Source: JBCCVH01 sp942492555
Lineage (GTDB): Bacteria; Bacteroidota; Bacteroidia; Cytophagales; Amoebophilaceae
Reading direction: 5' to 3'
DNA length: 64,000 nt
Assembly (NCBI GenBank): GCA_942492555.1
Contig: CALOEX010000003.1
Span: forward strand, 1-64,000
Shown: positions 8,599-17,601 of the stretch, one piece after another
Layout: each line of letters begins with the position of its first letter
How positions within the stretch are numbered: the first letter of the stretch is position 1
Notes under the pieces: generated by a model
What the model saw: the letters and a program-made list of their open reading frames with translations, nothing else
Databases searched by the model: none
Told to the model about the DNA's origin: nothing
Program-made: the position numbers and the translations under genes

Positions 8599-9897
8599 TT
8601 ATGTTTTGCTAACTTCTTGATTGATATTGTTTTCTTCGCCTTGTACAACGTTTAAGGTCTTTAAAAATTCTATTGTGGCTTTTGTATCAATAAATAGTTT
8701 GCAATAGTTATTGAGCAAGATTCTTTTATATAGACTGTGTAGATATACTTGAGCAAAAAAATCACCAAGAACCAAACCAGTAAAAAGAAAATCTTTTTCT
8801 TTATTTTCTATACAAGATTCTACATTAAGCCAAAAGGCATCATCTTGTATCAACAAGTTCATGGCTTCTTCTTGCTGGGTATCGTCTAAGAAATTGAAAA
8901 AGTAGATAGGGTTCTCTGATTTCTTTGCTGCTTCTATATATTTTTTTTCTACTGATTCTTCTTCTTTTACATGCCAGTATTCTTTCATATCGTCTATAAC
9001 CTTATTTTTTAAATCGCTAGGTAAACTTTCCACTATTTTCCATAGGGCTTTTTCATATGCTGTTTTCATGCTTTCCAGCTGTTGTTCTTGCTTTGTCTCA
9101 GTCATTTCTTGTATTTTTTTTATACGGGGCATTATATGGTCGTAAAAAAATGCATTTGTATAAAAGGTACGCAAGGATTGTTGCATATCATCAAAGGATT
9201 TTTCTGTTTGGGGCTTTTTCTTTGTATTTGTTATGCCGAAATAGGTTTCTTTGGTTTCATACAAGCTTTTTTGCCCTAGGAGCTCTACATTAAAAAAGAA
9301 CCTATTAAATATAGTTTCTTTACGTTGTTTTTTATATGCTTCCAGTGCTTGTTTATTGTCAAACTTTTCTTTTTTATAATAGTGCAACGCCCACCAATAT
9401 TCCCATGTCATTTCCTGTACACCACATTCTGTCAGGGGAGAAGCAACCGCATCATTAGTCATAAAAAAATCATCAGCAAGGGTCTGATACTTATTTTCCC
9501 AATCATAATCCCGATATTTCAACCAATTTTTTACTTGTTTATAGTCATCTTCTTTTCCAGTATCACGTATCTGTTCTTGACACTCTTTGGGCAAATAATC
9601 AAATTTTTTTGCGACTGCTTCGGTGTATTTGTCCTCTGCATCTTTCATCTTTTTTTCTATATCTTCTTCGGACATTTGATAATCCTCTTCAAATTTTTTT
9701 TCCCACTTTTCGTCGTTATATAAACCTCGCAATGCCTTGCTTATATCATCATCATACTTTTTGGGAGATTGTGAGAAAGAATCCCCAAAGTAGTATGTCA
9801 ATCCTCCAGCTACTAGCAGTAGCAAAAGGACAATACCGAAGAGAACTTTCTTGTTTTTATTTTGAGATTTCTTTTTTTTTAAAACAGTGTCTTGCAT
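8599..9897 (-). CDS. Signal-anchored charged protein, duplicated module copy B
   Basis: A 432-residue paralogue of the gene at 6175-7467. It has the same N-terminal anchor and C-terminal tail but an extensively altered middle domain, for example a longer basic segment around residues 170-190 and a replaced stretch before the C-terminal tail. Upstream DNA matches copy A through the inverted repeat. The domain is rich in K, E, D, Y and W and has no motif I recognise. The pattern of conserved ends and a variable middle suggests diversification of an exposed domain. Confidence 0.75.
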   Translation of the reverse strand: MQDTVLKKKKSQNKNKKVLFGIVLLLLLVAGGLTYYFGDSFSQSPKKYDDDISKALRGLYNDEKWEKKFEEDYQMSEEDIEKKMKDAEDKYTEAVAKKFDYLPKECQEQIRDTGKEDDYKQVKNWLKYRDYDWENKYQTLADDFFMTNDAVASPLTECGVQEMTWEYWWALHYYKKEKFDNKQALEAYKKQRKETIFNRFFFNVELLGQKSLYETKETYFGITNTKKKPQTEKSFDDMQQSLRTFYTNAFFYDHIMPRIKKIQEMTETKQEQQLESMKTAYEKALWKIVESLPSDLKNKVIDDMKEYWHVKEEESVEKKYIEAAKKSENPIYFFNFLDDTQQEEAMNLLIQDDAFWLNVESCIENKEKDFLFTGLVLGDFFAQVYLHSLYKRILLNNYCKLFIDTKATIEFLKTLNVVQGEENNINQEVSKT

Positions 9898-9932
9898 GAT
9901 TGTATGTTAGAAAAGCATAGTGCCAATGTAAC

Positions 9933-9965
9933 TTTTTCATTCCATTAATAGAAATTAATGAAAAA
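9933..9965. repeat. Inverted repeat upstream of module copy B
   Basis: Same sequence as 7503-7535 and at the same distance from the start codon of the downstream gene, so it was duplicated with the module. Confidence 0.5.
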
Positions 9966-10005
9966 TTTTTTGCAGAAAAAAAGAAGTATATAATGTAATC
10001 TACAT

Positions 10006-10110
10006 GATAGATAGCCAGTTCATTTGTTTGTTTATTGTATCTAGTTCTTGTACCAAGGTGGCATTTGTTTCTATAGCAGTGTTGATGGAAATAAGCAAGC
10101 ATAAAAAATG
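10006..10110 (-). pseudogene. Remnant of a second copy of the 7657-8508 gene
   Basis: About 100 bases match the signal-peptide and early coding region of the 7657-8508 gene (around 8340-8450), with a small internal deletion. The rest of the gene is missing: the match to the upstream flank of copy A jumps straight into this fragment. It is the scar of a tandem duplication followed by deletion. An open frame running from 10201 to 9857 covers it but looks coincidental. Confidence 0.65.
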
Positions 10111-10170
10111 CAAAATTTCTTTTCAAGATAAGTATAAGTAGGAAAAATATATTTTGTAAAAATGGATGTC

Positions 10171-11175
10171 TTAAAAGAAATGTGAGTAGATGGGCTCGCA
10201 AATTAATTTTAATTCTCGGTATATAGCCTCTCTGTATCTTGTGATACAGTGTCCACCATAAAAATTAAAACGTGATGCATGGTAATGGAATAAACTGTGT
10301 GGTTTAGCAGGGGCAATAGGTTCTACAATTTCTTGATTTTGTGCTTTTTGGAGTTGTATGTTTAGGTACTTGGGTAGTAGTGGAGCCATGTCTGTACTTC
10401 TTTCAAAACATTTGATGTATCCTACATGAGCACGCATCCATGTTGAAAAGTCATGTGTTGCATTTTTTGTACCTACATAAGGTGCACCAAAAGTGACTAG
10501 TTTGATGTTATTGAAACCAAAATATTGTTTGTATTTTGGATGATCGATAAGGTAGATTGTAGTAAGCACGGCTAAAGCTCCTCCTAAACTATGTCCTGTA
10601 AGCAATATGTCATAAGTGTGCATATCAGGGTTCTGTTCTAGGATTTCATTTAGGCATTTTTCAAACTGTTTGTAATAAGAAATAAAAATTTTGGTATAGC
10701 CAACGTGCAAAGGACCTGGATAAGTAAAAAGATCATTTTGTTCAAATGAAAGATCAAAATTGTGGTACCAGTCTCCTATAGATCTGCTATTTCTAAAAGC
10801 TATAGTGATCAATTTTTTAGGGTGGTTAACAGCTACAAATCCTATCATAGATGATTCATCATATAAAAAACCTCCCCAATCTTTGGGGCCTACTTCTCCA
10901 TATATAGGATGAAAATGCCAGTCTTGCGTTAGTTCTTTAGGTTTTGGGTAATGTACAAATATCCATGCCTCTACTGTTTTTCGTTCAAAATTAATGGTCA
11001 TATTTCTAATGATTTGTGCATACATATGCAAGACCATAATGGATTGGTCTATGGCAATAACGTCTAAAGTTGTGCAGATGACAGGTTTGTATACTTTTCT
11101 ACTTTGGGTTTCAATGATGACTACAATGATAATGAGTAGTAATATGACGATTGCAAGAAAAATCAGAGAGAGCAT
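10171..11175 (-). CDS. Membrane-anchored class 3 lipase
   Basis: A 334-residue alpha/beta hydrolase of the fungal-type lipase class 3 family, which cleaves acylglycerols or phospholipid esters. Residues 3-21 form a membrane anchor or uncleaved signal. The nucleophile elbow is GHSLGGA (Ser196), followed by VTFGAPYVG. Asp262 (STDMAPLLP) and His309 (YGGHC) fit the rest of the triad. It is flanked by accessory exported proteins and is divergent from the ankyrin gene, so a role at the host interface is plausible. Substrate is unknown. Confidence 0.85.
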   Translation of the reverse strand: MLSLIFLAIVILLLIIIVVIIETQSRKVYKPVICTTLDVIAIDQSIMVLHMYAQIIRNMTINFERKTVEAWIFVHYPKPKELTQDWHFHPIYGEVGPKDWGGFLYDESSMIGFVAVNHPKKLITIAFRNSRSIGDWYHNFDLSFEQNDLFTYPGPLHVGYTKIFISYYKQFEKCLNEILEQNPDMHTYDILLTGHSLGGALAVLTTIYLIDHPKYKQYFGFNNIKLVTFGAPYVGTKNATHDFSTWMRAHVGYIKCFERSTDMAPLLPKYLNIQLQKAQNQEIVEPIAPAKPHSLFHYHASRFNFYGGHCITRYREAIYRELKLICEPIYSHFF

Positions 11176-11270
11176 GTACTTATGTTTTTTGTATTATGAA
11201 GAATGCATTATAACCCTCTAATATAATAATGATTGGGATTTTTGCATAATTTTTAAAAATTTTTTACATT

Positions 11271-12524
11271 ATGAAAGAAGTTAAAGTATACAAAAATATG
11301 AAAAAACTCGCTTTCTCACATAGAAAATATAGCATGTTTCTAGCTGTTATCTCTTTACTGCTAATATCTGTAAAAGCTTCACCCTATCAAGCTCCTAATA
11401 ATGAAGGGGTACAAGTAACTTTAATCAATATGTTGTGGTTAAAAATAAAAAAGAATTTGAACAATAATGACCAAAACAACGACAATAATGAATTGAAAAT
11501 TAATACAATTAAAAACCAATTGACAAAGGATATGGTAGTTGACACATATAAAAACAAGAAGAAACAATACAACCTTGTTCACTACGCTACAGAAACCAAT
11601 GATGAACCCTTATTAACAAAATTGCTTTCTCTTGACCTTCCAACAGAATTTTTTATACAGAAAGACAATCAAGGGTGGACACCTTTGCATTATGCAGCTT
11701 TTTATAATTTTTCTAGTATTGTCGAAAAACTTCTCAATATACCTGGTATGATTATTAATGCAAGGACAACCCAGTACCAAATTACACCATTGCATCTAGC
11801 CGCTTTTAAACATGCGTATGCAACCCTATATGTTTTTCTGAGTTTTGCTAAAAACAATAAAATAAATGATAAAAAAAATGAAAAGAAACAAAGCAAACGA
11901 TTGTTTGTATGTTGTAAAGATAGCTTTGGTAAAACGCCAGCAGCATATTATGAAACAGCAAAAGAAAAAAAGGATGATATCGTTCACTTTTTAAATAAAA
12001 AAAGGAGGGTTAAACAGAGTAAAAAAAAGGAAACGATTTTATCCTTGGAATCTGATACAGACTCAGAAAACCATACAATCAATAGCAAAGAACATAGTTT
12101 CAATAGCGTCTCATCTTATGAGGTAAATTCCGATAGGGACAATGCATCAGACAAAAAGACAAGTACTTCAGACGACGAAGAAGTGTTAGAAAAAGATCAT
12201 AGGGATACAATAAAAGCATTACCCCCACATGAGTCAGAGAAAAATGTTGAAAGTGCAGAAGTAACTACGCCCAACAATATCAACAACATTGTTGGCAGTG
12301 GAAACAATCATACAATATTATCAAATGGTAATAAAAAAGCGCAAAGCGATATAGGAGTGTTTACGAAAAATCAGGATATCTTGACAACAAGTTTAAATAA
12401 GCAACCAAAGGGTGTTAATAAATTGCTAATTTTCACCATTTTTCTTTGTGTTTGTTCACTAGTAAGCTATATGGTCATTGTTTTCAACAATGCAGATATC
12501 CCAAACAAAAGAAAAGTACACTAG
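11271..12524 (+). CDS. Ankyrin-repeat protein with signal sequence and C-terminal membrane segment
   Basis: A 417-residue protein; translation may start at the annotated ATG or at the second Met (base 11298). A hydrophobic signal (FLAVISLLLISVKAS) precedes two to three ankyrin repeats at about residues 100-220 (GWTPLHYAAFYN, ITPLHLAAFKHA, then a degenerate DSFGKTPAAYYE). A long polar, low-complexity region rich in S, D, E and N follows, then one hydrophobic segment near the C-terminus (LLIFTIFLCVCSLVSYMVIVF). Ankyrin repeats bind proteins. The architecture matches several other exported proteins in this window and suggests a membrane-tethered interaction module. The partner is unknown. Confidence 0.85.
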   Translation: MKEVKVYKNMKKLAFSHRKYSMFLAVISLLLISVKASPYQAPNNEGVQVTLINMLWLKIKKNLNNNDQNNDNNELKINTIKNQLTKDMVVDTYKNKKKQYNLVHYATETNDEPLLTKLLSLDLPTEFFIQKDNQGWTPLHYAAFYNFSSIVEKLLNIPGMIINARTTQYQITPLHLAAFKHAYATLYVFLSFAKNNKINDKKNEKKQSKRLFVCCKDSFGKTPAAYYETAKEKKDDIVHFLNKKRRVKQSKKKETILSLESDTDSENHTINSKEHSFNSVSSYEVNSDRDNASDKKTSTSDDEEVLEKDHRDTIKALPPHESEKNVESAEVTTPNNINNIVGSGNNHTILSNGNKKAQSDIGVFTKNQDILTTSLNKQPKGVNKLLIFTIFLCVCSLVSYMVIVFNNADIPNKRKVH

Positions 12525-12536
12525 CACTTCATGTTT

Positions 12537-13856
12537 TTATTCGTTTTTTTTACTTTTTTTTCTAAATGAAAAAGTGAGGGGTACACCTTCAAAATTTGTG
12601 GTAAGACGAATTTTTTTTTCTAAATAACGCTTGTAGTTTGTAGGTATTTGGTTGGGTTGATTACAAAAGATAGCAAACATAGGATAGGATATGGGCAATT
12701 GTGTAATGTAATTGATTTTGAGGGGTTTTCCGTCGATGCTAGGAGGAGATTGTTGTTGTATTGCCTTTTGCAGTATTTTATTAAGCAGTGCAGTCGCAAT
12801 GCGTTTTCTGGTATTTTCATAGACTTCAAGTGCTTTTTCCATCGTTTGATAAATGTTTTTTTTATATAGACCTGAAGTGTATAAAATAGGTGTGTAGCTC
12901 ATGAAGCCAAGTGCTGTTTTTAAATCGTTTTTATATTGGGGTGTTTTTTTTTCTTCTTGTAATAAATCTGCTTTGTTCACGAGTAACACAGTTCCTTTTT
13001 TTTTGCGATGTGCTAATACAAGAATTTTTTTATCTTGTTGTGTAAGTCCTTCTTGCGCATCTATAAAAACAACGCATACATCGGCTTGCTCAATGGCTTT
13101 AATGGTGCGTATGAGTGAGTAAAATTCAATAGATTTTTCAGGAATTTGATTTTTTTTTGCAATGCCGGCAGTGTCTATCAATAGGAGTTCTTTGTTGTAT
13201 AAGCGATAGTAGCTGTGAACGGGAACGCGTGTTGTATGTCGCTGATCTGTAACAATGCTACGGTTATTGCCTAGTAATGTATTTAAAAAAGTTGACTTAC
13301 CTGTATTGGTGCGTCCTATAAGTGCTATATTGGGAATATTATTTTCAATAGGTTCTTTATTGGCTTGTAGGTGCTTGACAACAACATCTAGTAAATCTCC
13401 TGTTCCTGTGCCGTGAGTAGCTGAAATTTCATGAACATCCCCGAGCCCAAGGGCATGAAAATTACTGGCTTCTAAAGAACGTGTAGGATTATCAGCTTTG
13501 TTGGCAACAACAATAATGGGTTTATTGCTTTTTCTGAGTTTTTGGGCAAGGGTTTCATCTTCTGCTGTAAGTCCTGTTTTACAGTCTAAAACAAAGAGGA
13601 TGACAGTACTTTCTTCTATGGCTATTTGTATTTGCTCGTTTACTTGGCGGATTAAATCGGTGCCTTCTTGGTTGATGTATCCTCCTGTATCGATGATGGT
13701 GAACGTGTTGCCACACCATTCGGCAATTTCGTAGTGTCTGTCTCGGGTAACACCGGGTATATCGTCAACAATGGCAATGTTTTGTTGTGTGAGTCTGTTG
13801 AACAAAGTGGATTTTCCTACGTTGGTTCTGCCTATGATGGTTACAATGTTGCCCAT
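12537..13856 (-). CDS. der: Ribosome-assembly GTPase Der (EngA)
   Basis: A 439-residue double-GTPase needed for 50S subunit maturation. Two complete G domains are visible: the first with GRTNVGKST, DIPGVTRD, DTGG and ANKAD; the second with GRTNTGKST, DTAG and VNKAD, followed by the C-terminal KH-like domain. Length is normal. It lies 20 bases downstream of era, with which it is almost certainly co-transcribed, an arrangement common in Bacteroidota. The stop codon faces the ankyrin gene only 12 bases away. Confidence 0.97.
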   Translation of the reverse strand: MGNIVTIIGRTNVGKSTLFNRLTQQNIAIVDDIPGVTRDRHYEIAEWCGNTFTIIDTGGYINQEGTDLIRQVNEQIQIAIEESTVILFVLDCKTGLTAEDETLAQKLRKSNKPIIVVANKADNPTRSLEASNFHALGLGDVHEISATHGTGTGDLLDVVVKHLQANKEPIENNIPNIALIGRTNTGKSTFLNTLLGNNRSIVTDQRHTTRVPVHSYYRLYNKELLLIDTAGIAKKNQIPEKSIEFYSLIRTIKAIEQADVCVVFIDAQEGLTQQDKKILVLAHRKKKGTVLLVNKADLLQEEKKTPQYKNDLKTALGFMSYTPILYTSGLYKKNIYQTMEKALEVYENTRKRIATALLNKILQKAIQQQSPPSIDGKPLKINYITQLPISYPMFAIFCNQPNQIPTNYKRYLEKKIRLTTNFEGVPLTFSFRKKSKKNE

Positions 13857-13876
13857 GTGATATAAAAATGTGATTG

Positions 13877-14773
13877 CTAGTAGCCTAATTTAGTTAAAAA
13901 ATTTCTGTTGTTGCGCCAGTTGGGAAATACTTTGACATACTGTTGCAAAGATACTCTCTTTTTAAAGAAAATGGATAGATCTTGTTGTGCTTGAGTACTC
14001 ATTTTTTTGATTGCTTGGCCGTTTTTTCCTAAAATAATACCTTTTTGACTCTCTCTTTCTACATAGAGTGTAGTTTGGATTAAAATATAGTCTTTTTCTT
14101 CTTTAAAAAGGTCAATAACAATTTCTGTTGTATAAGGAATTTCTTGTTTATAGTGTAGCAAAAGAGATTTTCGTATAATATCTGTTGCTAAAAAACGCTC
14201 GGATTTATCCGTGAGTACCCCTGTGTCATAATAGGGTGGGTGTATCGGGACAAAATTGAGTATGTGTTGTGACAATGATTGGACATGTGCTGGATTCAAG
14301 GCAGAAATAGCAGTTATGTAAGCACAATGGGGTGCATACACCTTCCATTTTTGCATCAGAATATCCATTTGAGAACCTGTAATCAGATCCATTTTATTTA
14401 GGATAAGAAAAAGGTGTGCCTTTGTTTTTTGTGTGTATTTGAAAAGTGTACTTTGTTCTATTTCTATTTCTTCTATTTGTCGTATATCTACTACCCAAAG
14501 CAGTATATCGCCACCTATAAGCGCTTGTTGCATGTGTTTCATCATCATTTTCTGCAATGTGTAACTAGGCTTTACATATCCTGGTGTATCTACATAGATA
14601 ATTTGGTAGTGCTGACCTTGGTCTATACCCATGATGTTTTGACGTGTTGTTTGTGGTTTGTGTGTAGCTATGGATATAGGGTATTTGATAAGGTTGTTCA
14701 TGAGTGTTGATTTGCCTACGTTTGGCTCTCCTATAAGATGGACGAAACCTGAGTGGTATGGTGTTGTATTCAT
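13877..14773 (-). CDS. era: GTPase Era
   Basis: A 298-residue GTPase that binds 16S rRNA and guides 30S maturation. The G domain shows GEPNVGKST (residues 16-24), the switch segment QTTRQNIMG, DTPGYV and LNKMD. The C-terminal KH domain carries IILGKNGQAIKKM. Length is typical. It is the first gene of an era-der pair. The upstream 380-base gap separates it from the divergent recQ. Confidence 0.97.
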   Translation of the reverse strand: MNTTPYHSGFVHLIGEPNVGKSTLMNNLIKYPISIATHKPQTTRQNIMGIDQGQHYQIIYVDTPGYVKPSYTLQKMMMKHMQQALIGGDILLWVVDIRQIEEIEIEQSTLFKYTQKTKAHLFLILNKMDLITGSQMDILMQKWKVYAPHCAYITAISALNPAHVQSLSQHILNFVPIHPPYYDTGVLTDKSERFLATDIIRKSLLLHYKQEIPYTTEIVIDLFKEEKDYILIQTTLYVERESQKGIILGKNGQAIKKMSTQAQQDLSIFFKKRVSLQQYVKVFPNWRNNRNFLTKLGY

Positions 14774-15156
14774 GTAGATCTCTTGCTGTTTTTCCTGCCA
14801 AAAATAGAGATATTTTAGCGAAAAATACAGGATTCAAGTCATTGTTATAGTAAAGCTTTTTTTTATGTAGGGAAAAATCTATACCCTTTATGCTATCATA
14901 GGGTAGTTTTTTATTGTAAAGCAATTTGTTACACTTTTTTATGAATGATTATAGTATTGCTTGAAGAACATTTTTGGGTTAGCTGTAAACAAAAGTGTAA
15001 AAGATCTTTTGCTATATCTGTTTAAAATCTATTATTTTGTTTACATTTACATTACTCATAGAGAGTACAGCTACATGTAATTTTAAAGTAGATACATGGA
15101 GATTCTTTTAATATTAAAGGTACTTTGAAAGAGTTTGTTTATATTAAGAGTGAACT
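14774..15156. other. Divergent intergenic region between era and recQ
   Basis: A 383-base AT-rich spacer that must hold both promoters. A small hairpin (TACCCT at 14882 and AGGGTA at 14900) followed by T residues looks like a plus-strand terminator although no plus-strand gene precedes it. On the other strand it lies in the era leader. Nothing else is recognised. Confidence 0.4.
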
Positions 15157-17298
15157 ATGCCAATAACCATACTAAAAAATATCTGGGGACACCAGACATT
15201 TAGAAAAAACCAAGAAGGAATCATTAAAAGTATCATGGAGGGGAACGACACCGTGGTAATCCTGCCTACGGGTGGTGGAAAGTCCTTGTGTTACCAACTC
15301 CCTGCAATTGCTCAAGAAGGCATGGCAATCGTTGTTTCTCCTTTGATTGCTTTAATGAAAGAGCAAGTTGATTTTTTGAAATCAAAAGGAATAGAAGCTC
15401 GGTTTATTAATTCTTCTTTGAATAAACAAAAGAGAATAGACACCCAAGAAAAGATTTTATCAGGAAATTTAAAACTGCTTTACGTAGCTCCTGAAACGTT
15501 GAATAAAATAGATAGCATCCATATGCTCAAACAGGTAAAGGTTTCTTTTATAGCGGTTGATGAAGCACACTGCATTTCAGATTGGGGGCATGACTTTCGG
15601 CCAGAGTATCGCAAGTTGAGTCATACTATTAAAGAAATTGGCAATATTCCCATCATTGCATTAACAGCAACTGCTACAGCGCAAATGCAACGGGACATCG
15701 TGCGTAATTTGAATATGAAAAACCCTAATATCTTTATCGATTCTTTTGATCGTGCTAATCTTTTTTATGAAATAAAACCCAAAGTAAATGTTGAGAAGCA
15801 AATCATTCAATTTATAAAAAAACAAAAACACAAAATAGGTATTATCTATTGTCAAAAGAAAAAAGAATCAGAAGAATTAGCTCAATTTTTACAAAACAAC
15901 GGTATCATGGCAAAAGCGTATCATGCTGGGTTGGATGATGCAACAAGAGATAAGACTCAAGATGATTTTCTACATAATAAAATTGATGTGATTGTTGCTA
16001 CTATTGCTTTTGGAATGGGTATTAATAAACTTAACATACGCTTTGTACTACATCATAGCACACCCAAATCTTTAGAAAGTTACTACCAACAAACCGGTCG
16101 TGGTGGACGTGATCAAAAACCCGCTCATTGTTTACTTTTTTATAATCCTAAAGACATTGCTAAGCTTGATAGTTTCAATAAAAATAAACCGATTGGAGAA
16201 AAGACTAAATTCAGTATTCTTTTAAAAGAAGTTGACCATTATGCATTGTCTGGCGTATGTCGCAGAAAACAAATACTACAATATTTTGGTGAGGTGTATG
16301 AATCGCCTTGTAACTATTGTGATAATTGTTTGAATCCTGTTGAAACATATGATGGTACTTATCTCATGCAACAACTTTTGGGTACTGTAGAAGCAGTGCA
16401 TGAAAAACATGATGATGATTATATCATGGATATTCTTATTGGTAATAGTATTGCCCGCATTGTTAACAATGCACATGAAAAGCTACCCTTTTTTGGTAAG
16501 TGTAAAAATAAGGAACATCTATTAAATGCAACATTAAGACAAGCATTTTTATTAAATTATGTTACTAGAGACATTGAAGAAATCGCCAATATCAAGCTGA
16601 CAGACAATGGACTAGCATTCCTTAAAAATCCACATACTTTGAATCTTTATAAAAACCATAGCTACAATTTTGATGAGGAAGAAAACAGCATGGAGAAAAA
16701 ACTATTGGTAGACAATGTATTGTTGAAAAAACTCTATGTTTTGCTTGAAAAAGAAGCAAAAAAGTACAGTTTAAAATCCCATTGGATTTTTCAGTCAAGC
16801 ACACTGGAAAATATGGCAATTTATTATCCTACCACTATTGAAAGTTTAGGAACTATGCGAGGTGTTGGTTCTGTGAAGGCAAAAAAATTTGGAGGTCCTT
16901 TTGTTGCCCTTATCTCCGATTATATAAAAACCAATGCAATTGTTCCTTCAAATGGAGTTGCTATTCGTTTGGGTGCTACCAAGTATGCGAATAAAAAGCA
17001 ACTTATTCAGTATATTGATAGGAAAATGCCCTTGGAAATGATTGCTCAAATCATTATGATTCCTTATCAAAATCTGCTTACAGCAATTGAAGAACTTATT
17101 GCAGAAGGTATACACCTAGATTTAAACTATCATATCAATGCTTTGTTATCACCAGATCAGCAAGAGGATTTATATGCTTATTTTGAAGAGCTAGAAGAAT
17201 ACAATATAGAAGAAGTCTGCCGGGAATTAGAAGATGAATACAGTGAGGAAGAAATACGTTTGATGTATCTAAAGTTTTTAGAAAAAGTAATTTCGTGA
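15157..17298 (+). CDS. recQ: ATP-dependent DNA helicase RecQ
   Basis: A 713-residue 3'-5' DNA helicase of recombination and fork repair. Helicase motifs are intact: PTGGGKSLCYQ (K42), DEAHC, ALTATAT, and GRGGRD for the arginine finger. The RQC zinc site is present (C.. near residue 368 and CNYCDNC), followed by the winged helix and an HRDC domain (LGTMRGVGSVKAKKFG). A C-terminal extension after the HRDC is typical of Bacteroidota RecQ. The gene stands alone between intergenic regions. Confidence 0.96.
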   Translation: MPITILKNIWGHQTFRKNQEGIIKSIMEGNDTVVILPTGGGKSLCYQLPAIAQEGMAIVVSPLIALMKEQVDFLKSKGIEARFINSSLNKQKRIDTQEKILSGNLKLLYVAPETLNKIDSIHMLKQVKVSFIAVDEAHCISDWGHDFRPEYRKLSHTIKEIGNIPIIALTATATAQMQRDIVRNLNMKNPNIFIDSFDRANLFYEIKPKVNVEKQIIQFIKKQKHKIGIIYCQKKKESEELAQFLQNNGIMAKAYHAGLDDATRDKTQDDFLHNKIDVIVATIAFGMGINKLNIRFVLHHSTPKSLESYYQQTGRGGRDQKPAHCLLFYNPKDIAKLDSFNKNKPIGEKTKFSILLKEVDHYALSGVCRRKQILQYFGEVYESPCNYCDNCLNPVETYDGTYLMQQLLGTVEAVHEKHDDDYIMDILIGNSIARIVNNAHEKLPFFGKCKNKEHLLNATLRQAFLLNYVTRDIEEIANIKLTDNGLAFLKNPHTLNLYKNHSYNFDEEENSMEKKLLVDNVLLKKLYVLLEKEAKKYSLKSHWIFQSSTLENMAIYYPTTIESLGTMRGVGSVKAKKFGGPFVALISDYIKTNAIVPSNGVAIRLGATKYANKKQLIQYIDRKMPLEMIAQIIMIPYQNLLTAIEELIAEGIHLDLNYHINALLSPDQQEDLYAYFEELEEYNIEEVCRELEDEYSEEEIRLMYLKFLEKVIS

Positions 17299-17590
17299 AT
17301 CTATTCACTATATATGCTACACCACATTTAACAAAAATTTGAGGGAACATGAATTCTTTACAGACTAGCTATCAGTCTCATATTATCTCGTAAAAGTAGA
17401 GAGAACATATAAGTGCTTTTTGTATGTTTATGTATAGTATTGGTTGCATTTTTTCTGCGAATTTTGCTACTTTTTTTGGTGACTTGCGTGTTTATGGTGT
17501 TACCATTTTGTCTAAGTGAGACTATATCAGGTTTGTGTGTTGTTTCTTTACAAAAAAATATAACCCTTTAACATTTTGTTCAAAAAACAA

Positions 17591-17598
17591 TATCTTTG
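17591..17598 (+). promoter_or_regulatory. TATCTTTG -7 box of Rpn copy 1
   Basis: A perfect TAnnTTTG box ends three bases before the ATG at 17602, so the transcript would start at or next to the start codon (leaderless or nearly so). The same box lies at 18528-18535 and 19477-19484 in the other copies. Confidence 0.55.
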
Positions 17599-17601
17599 CA
17601 T

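Noticed and set aside
9857..10201. 114-codon minus-strand frame
   Set aside because: It spans the fragment of the decayed 7657-type gene and the 5' end of copy B in the wrong frame. No coherent protein features.
14882..14913. Terminator between era and recQ
   Set aside because: The hairpin points along the plus strand, but no plus-strand gene precedes it. The stem is only six pairs and may be chance.
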